Positions 16,601 to 19,276 of a stretch of 19,276 nt of DNA are shown here, piece by piece. The stretch is from Betaproteobacteria bacterium. GTDB taxonomy: Bacteria > Pseudomonadota > Gammaproteobacteria > Burkholderiales > Rhodocyclaceae. The stretch is from the NCBI GenBank assembly GCA_028868235.1, contig JAGWUW010000010.1, positions 1-19,276 on the forward strand, in the 5' to 3' direction. How positions within the stretch are numbered: position 1 is the first letter of the stretch; each line of letters opens with the position of its first letter. Made by a program: the position numbers and the translations under genes. Below the pieces are notes generated by a model. That model made no database searches. It saw nothing but the letters and a program-made list of their open reading frames with translations, and was not told where the DNA came from.

Positions 16601-16640
16601 ATCCGATCGCCCGGCGGCAGAAGGTAAATGCAAGGGGTAA
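13614..16640 (+). CDS. Divergent class A penicillin-binding protein (GT51-like plus transpeptidase)
   Basis: A 1008-residue protein anchored by one N-terminal membrane segment (about 16-36), the rest periplasmic. A GT51-like domain (about 145-290) has ENRDL at 166-170 and GGSTLATQIEKF at 208-219, but the RKxxE motif reads DKYHQ (231-235), giving Gln where the second catalytic Glu is expected. The transpeptidase domain has SSAK (Ser495 nucleophile, Lys498), SVN (601-603) and KTGTG (921-925), all complete. SVN to KTG is 320 residues, much longer than in E. coli PBP1b. It would cross-link peptidoglycan; chain polymerisation is doubtful. Start codon has only a weak ribosome site. No lipoprotein activator or shape genes are nearby. 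It is transcribed alone. Confidence 0.85.
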   Translation: MSGIAHNNNTQPRRWKLYLSLTVLGLGAVVGTATWVELQESTFQADYFTRLAKTSTWKVEAGEDKNIWLPSAGPYEQRLGYAQLKTFLPRMAGAGFAVTAQARQSQGFRDIVGQGHFPIYREKSRAGLTILDRNGQALYDSQYPRVQYADFEAVPPVLVEALLFIENRDLLDPSAPKRNPAVDWGRLTRVAAGQAMRHVNLGGGRAGGSTLATQIEKFRHSPGGRTRDTDDKYHQMMSAALRAYQDGEETLPARRRIVLDFINSVPLGGIPGYGEVNGLGDGLWAWYGQDFAKVNQLLADPKADLTARANAFKQALSLFVAQRRPSGLLGDTTGRLNALTDSYIRLLAEDQLIPADLREAALKVEIQPARQARPGEEVSFVERKAVNDIRGYLSDLLDVENLYALDRYDLTIHTTLDGPSQQAVTRILNRLADPAFLACAGLKETRLLDQGDPKQVNYSLTLYERTPTANVLRIQADNLDQPLDINAGTKLDLGSSAKFRTLVSYLLVVADLHKRYGAMPAEELAKLPHHPADRLSNWAIDTLRAKPEMPLEALLEAAMERHYSANPGETFFTGGGIHRFGNFKHEDDGKNPSVAEALEQSVNLAFVRIMHDVVHYHAYEAVDAPARGLRDKDDDETRQAFLNRFAEREGLGFLRTYWHKYRDVAPEDRLELLSDSVPARPVPQAAAYLSVLPKSDFTSFTAFMRKQLGDKAGTDASLRKLFDAHATRQYSLADQGYLARVHPLELWLVRHLQSQPKATLKDIVPASVEARRDASKWLFAPRFKHAQQVRIDIVVEVAAFERIAEEWRSLGYPFEHLVPSLATSIGSSADRPAALAELMGIVVNDGIRRPTVRIDELRFAANTPFETQLQRQTEAGQRVMPAEVAQVTRRALLRVVNSGTARRIKDAYRDNDEKPLAVGGKTGTGDHRSKVIGADGSVRSAKVMNRAATFAFYIGDRFYGVVTAFVPGSKAAGYDFTSALPVQIMKEMEPVLRPLISDRPAAEGKCKG

Positions 16641-16671
16641 GATAGGCTGCTCCTCCGTAAAAACCACACTA

Positions 16672-16686
16672 TGCTGCAGCGCAACA
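16672..16686. promoter_or_regulatory. Candidate operator upstream of the AckA-PduL fusion gene
   Basis: TGCTGCAGCGCAACA is a near-palindrome (TGCTGC, three bases, GCAACA; one mismatch) that also contains the perfect palindrome GCTGCAGC. It lies 50 bases before the start codon. A TAAAAT at 16707-16712 could be the -10, without a clear -35. The TGC-rich form recalls sites described for the polyhydroxybutyrate regulator PhaR, from memory and unverified. Confidence 0.3.
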
Positions 16687-16736
16687 AAATGGTAGGCTTT
16701 ATGCCATAAAATCACGCGATCTAAGCGAGCAACAGC

Positions 16737-19043
16737 ATGAGTGAAATCGATCTGAAACGTTTTTTCCTCGAACAGGTTCGCCTGTTCGAATCCTTTCCGG
16801 CCGAAAAGGTCGAGGAAATCGTCATCAAGTCTCGCCTGGCGACTTTCGAGGGCAACGAGGCCATCCTCGAAACCGGCGATGAGGGCAAGGTGTTCGGCGT
16901 ACTGATCAGCGGACACGCCGAGATCTCGATGACCGACAACACCGGAACACGCAGCGTGGTCAGCCAGCTGGAAACCGGCGACGTATTCGGCGTGCTGTCG
17001 CTGCTCACCGGCGAACGCGTCACGGCCGATGTGATCGCCGGCAACCGCTGTTTCGCCCTGATGATCCCACAGGACGTGTTCAACACCCACATCCTCACCA
17101 ATCCGAAGGCCGTTGCCTATCTTTCCCGCCTGCTCGCCGAGCGCACCCGCGCCATTTCGCTCGACCAGGCCAATGCCCCGGCCAAATCAGACGACCCCTA
17201 CGCGTTGTCCCTGCACACTAACCAACCGGGCAAGGTAGTGGTCCTCAATGTCGGCATCAGCCAGATTCATTTTGGGATCTACGACACCGAAGAAAGCGGT
17301 GCCGACGTACACGGCATCATCGATCATGCTGACCAGCAGGTCACCCACATCTCGGTCATGGTCGGTCCGCAACAGAAGAGCATGGAACACGTGCCCTTCA
17401 GGCTCTCCGACCTGTTCAAGGTGATGCAGGAAGCCACTGCTCTACTAGGCCCCGCCTTCACGTTCCACCCTGAGGACGTCACTGCCATCGGCCACCGTGT
17501 CGTGCATGGCGGGAACAAGTTTTCCAGCTCGGTCGTCATCAGCCCGGCGGTGATCGCCGACATAGAGGAACTGGCAGTCTTCGCGCCTATGCACAATCCG
17601 GCCAACGTCGCCGGCATCCGCGTTGCCCAAAAGCTGTTCCCGAATGTTCCGCAAGTCGCCGTCTTCGATACCGCCTTCCACCAGACGCTCGCCCCCTATG
17701 CCTACCTATACGGCCTGCCCTACGAGTTGTACAAGCAACACGGCATCCGCCGCTACGGTTTCCACGGCACCTCGCACCGTTATGTATCGCTGAAGTCGGC
17801 CGAAGTGCTCAAGCGCCCGCTCGGCGAACTGGAGATCGTTTCCTGCCACCTCGGCATCGGCGCTTCGCTGTGCGCCATCGACCATGGTCGCTCGATCGAC
17901 ACCACCATGGGCATGACGCCGAGCGACGGTCTGATCATGCCCAGCCGTTCAGGCAGCATCGACCCGGCCGTGATGATCCACCTGATGGAACAGCACAAGA
18001 TGTCGCCGGAGCAGTTGTCCACGCTGATTAACAGCGAGAGCGGCCTGAAAGGCATTTCCGGCATCTCCAGCGACATCCACGACATCGAGGCAGCGGCAGC
18101 CGAAGGCCATCACCGCGCCCTGCTTGCCCACAAGGCCTACTGCTACCAGGTGCGCAAGAACATCGGTGCCTATATGGCGGCCATGGGTGGCATCGACGTC
18201 CTTGCCTTCACAGGCGATGTCGGAGAAACGAGTGCCACCGTGCGCAGCCTGGCTTGCCAGGGCTTGGAGTTCATGGGCATCAAGCTGGACGAGGACAGAA
18301 ATCGCAACCTCGGTCGCGTCGATGACTTCGCTGTGATCTCAGCCGATGATTCACCGGTCACCGTACTGGTCGTCGCCAACGATGACGAGCGCCTGGTTGC
18401 CTGGGAAACCCTGCGCGCCATTGAGCGCAACGCCCTACTGCTGACGGCCAATGCCGAAGATGCGCCGATTCCGGTGGAGATTTCCGCCCACCACGTGCAT
18501 CTGTCGCAAGCCGATGTCGAGGCACTATTCGGCCCCGGCCACCAACTGACACCGAAGAGCGAACTGTCGCAGCCTGGCCAGTTCGCCTGCGAGGAGCAGG
18601 TACATCTGGTCGGCCCCAAGGGCCGCATCGCCAAGGTCCGCGTCCTCGGCCCAACCCGCAAGGAAACCCAGGTCGAGATCGCCATGACCGAGCAGTTCAA
18701 GCTCGGCGTGCAACCGCCGATCCGTCAGTCCGGCGACCTGGCCGGTACACCTGGTATCACGCTGGAAGGGCCATATGGCTCAACGACCATCGAGCGCGGC
18801 GTGATCTGCGCCCAGCGCCATATCCATATGACGCCGGAAGACGCCATGCGCTTCCACGTCCGCGACAACTATGTCGTCCGCGTCCGTATCGAAGGTGAGC
18901 GTCAGCTCATCTTCGGCGATGTGGTTGTCCGTGTCAGCCCGAGCTTTCGCCTAGCCATGCACATCGACACCGACGAAGGCAATGCCGGCAACATCCAGAC
19001 CGGCATGCTCGGCTACATCGAGGAAATCCAGAGCCGGCATTAG
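16737..19043 (+). CDS. Three-domain fusion: cNMP-binding-like domain, acetate kinase, PduL phosphotransacylase
   Basis: A 768-residue cytosolic protein. Residues 1-140 form a cyclic-nucleotide-binding-type beta-roll (GDVFGVLSLLTGERVTADV, 81-99). After a linker, 166-562 is an acetate kinase domain: N171, HRVVHGG (R254), MHNP (H286), FDTAFHQT (D311), GFHGTSH (H343), SRSGSIDP (R404) and GE (E497). Residues 577-765 are a PduL domain with HHVHLS (585-590), QRHIHM (693-698) and HIDTDEGNA (742-750), the zinc and CoA site motifs. Together they would interconvert acetate (or propionate), acyl-phosphate and acyl-CoA. The kinase has lost N211- and S10/S12/K14-equivalent residues. The frame is unbroken, so the fusion is not a sequencing join. 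The ribosome site is weak. No separate ackA or pta is near. Confidence 0.9.
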   Translation: MSEIDLKRFFLEQVRLFESFPAEKVEEIVIKSRLATFEGNEAILETGDEGKVFGVLISGHAEISMTDNTGTRSVVSQLETGDVFGVLSLLTGERVTADVIAGNRCFALMIPQDVFNTHILTNPKAVAYLSRLLAERTRAISLDQANAPAKSDDPYALSLHTNQPGKVVVLNVGISQIHFGIYDTEESGADVHGIIDHADQQVTHISVMVGPQQKSMEHVPFRLSDLFKVMQEATALLGPAFTFHPEDVTAIGHRVVHGGNKFSSSVVISPAVIADIEELAVFAPMHNPANVAGIRVAQKLFPNVPQVAVFDTAFHQTLAPYAYLYGLPYELYKQHGIRRYGFHGTSHRYVSLKSAEVLKRPLGELEIVSCHLGIGASLCAIDHGRSIDTTMGMTPSDGLIMPSRSGSIDPAVMIHLMEQHKMSPEQLSTLINSESGLKGISGISSDIHDIEAAAAEGHHRALLAHKAYCYQVRKNIGAYMAAMGGIDVLAFTGDVGETSATVRSLACQGLEFMGIKLDEDRNRNLGRVDDFAVISADDSPVTVLVVANDDERLVAWETLRAIERNALLLTANAEDAPIPVEISAHHVHLSQADVEALFGPGHQLTPKSELSQPGQFACEEQVHLVGPKGRIAKVRVLGPTRKETQVEIAMTEQFKLGVQPPIRQSGDLAGTPGITLEGPYGSTTIERGVICAQRHIHMTPEDAMRFHVRDNYVVRVRIEGERQLIFGDVVVRVSPSFRLAMHIDTDEGNAGNIQTGMLGYIEEIQSRH

Positions 19044-19063
19044 GCATGTTTGCCATCAGCGAC

Positions 19064-19092
19064 GGGCTGTGCACCAGCTTCGGTGACAGCCC
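19064..19092. terminator. Hairpin between two convergent genes (possible two-way terminator)
   Basis: GGGCTGT (19064-19070) pairs with ACAGCCC (19086-19092), and inside it CACC (19072-19075) with GGTG (19082-19085), leaving one bulged G and a six-base loop. It lies between the convergent ends of the fusion gene and the receiver gene. No T-tract follows on either strand, so it may instead protect transcript ends. Confidence 0.45.
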
Positions 19093-19104
19093 TCTAAGCC
19101 GGAT

Positions 19105-19276
19105 TCAGCGACCGGCCCTGTCCAACCATTTTGCCAACACAGTATAGAGATTCAGCGGATCAACGGGTTTCGGCACAAAATCGTTCATGCCACCCGCCAG
19201 GCAGCGTGCCCGGTCCTCGGAGAACGCGTTGGCCGTAAGGGCTACAATGGGTATTTCCTTCCCACTCTCCATGATC
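19105..19276 (-). CDS. Receiver domain at the C-terminus of a signalling protein (partial; hybrid kinase likely)
   Basis: Only the last 56 complete codons are in the window; the rest lies beyond the right edge. The sequence IPIVALTANAFSEDRARCLA followed by GGMNDFVPKPVDP shows the conserved Thr (LTANA) and Lys (PKPV) of a receiver domain. ALTANAF-EDR-RCL-AGMNDF-KPV is the form usually seen in C-terminal receivers of hybrid sensor kinases. The protein ends a few residues after the domain (LAKWLDRAGR). The phosphorylated Asp and everything before it are not visible, so a kinase domain is inference. It could use the Hpt protein at 1511-1846, but nothing in the sequence shows that. Confidence 0.8.
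   Translation of the reverse strand, partial: IMESGKEIPIVALTANAFSEDRARCLAGGMNDFVPKPVDPLNLYTVLAKWLDRAGR

Noticed and set aside
1..19276. CRISPR array, tRNA or rRNA genes, insertion sequences, prophage or toxin-antitoxin genes
   Set aside because: No direct-repeat arrays, RNA gene patterns, transposase or integrase motifs, or terminal repeats were seen, and codon and base use looks even throughout.

Overview
The window looks like a chromosomal segment of a GC-rich betaproteobacterium, most likely of the Rhodocyclaceae (Dechloromonas/Azonexus type). That rests on the gene orders bioH-bioC-bioD, yciB-yciI-bolA-ppiC and TSUP-cysI-DUF934-cysH, and on the close look of the proteins to betaproteobacterial relatives. 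No database search was possible. Coding density is very high. No stretch longer than about 210 bases lacks a gene, and I see no rRNA, tRNA, insertion sequence, prophage or CRISPR array.

Layout. (1) 1-1522, +: end of a biotin operon, bioH (partial), bioC and bioD, with overlapping start and stop codons. (2) 1511-2941, -: a small HPt phosphotransfer protein downstream of a REC/HD-GYP response regulator; the HPt gene overlaps bioD tail to tail. (3) 2994-4994, +: yciB, yciI, bolA (GTG start) and an exported parvulin-type prolyl isomerase, closed by a strong terminator. (4) 5080-8578: an EAL-HDOD protein (+), a NosD-like exported beta-helix protein (+) and a second HDOD protein (-). (5) 8687-13406: sulfur assimilation, with cysB (-) divergent from a four-gene unit of TSUP transporter, cysI, DUF934 and cysH, closed by a terminator. 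(6) 13614-16640, +: a 1008-residue divergent class A penicillin-binding protein. (7) 16737-19043, +: one 768-residue polypeptide joining a cyclic-nucleotide-binding-like domain, an acetate kinase domain and a PduL-type phosphotransacylase domain. (8) 19105-19276, -: C-terminal receiver domain of a signalling protein that runs off the window.

How the parts work together. The biotin genes make and close the pimeloyl moiety and form dethiobiotin. The cys unit reduces activated sulfate through sulfite to sulfide under a CysB-type regulator; no cysJ, cysC, cysD or cysN is present here. HD-GYP, degenerate EAL, HDOD, HPt and receiver proteins point to phosphorelay and cyclic-di-GMP-linked signalling scattered among housekeeping genes.

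The most unusual item is the cNBD-AckA-PduL fusion. It puts both steps of acetate to acetyl-phosphate to acetyl-CoA on one chain under a possible N-terminal sensor domain. Its kinase domain keeps the core catalytic residues but has lost several phosphate-contact residues, and its sensor domain lacks the usual cNMP-phosphate-binding Glu and Arg. The second most unusual item is the large PBP, whose glycosyltransferase domain appears to have Gln in place of the second catalytic Glu, while its transpeptidase motifs are intact but separated by a large insertion.
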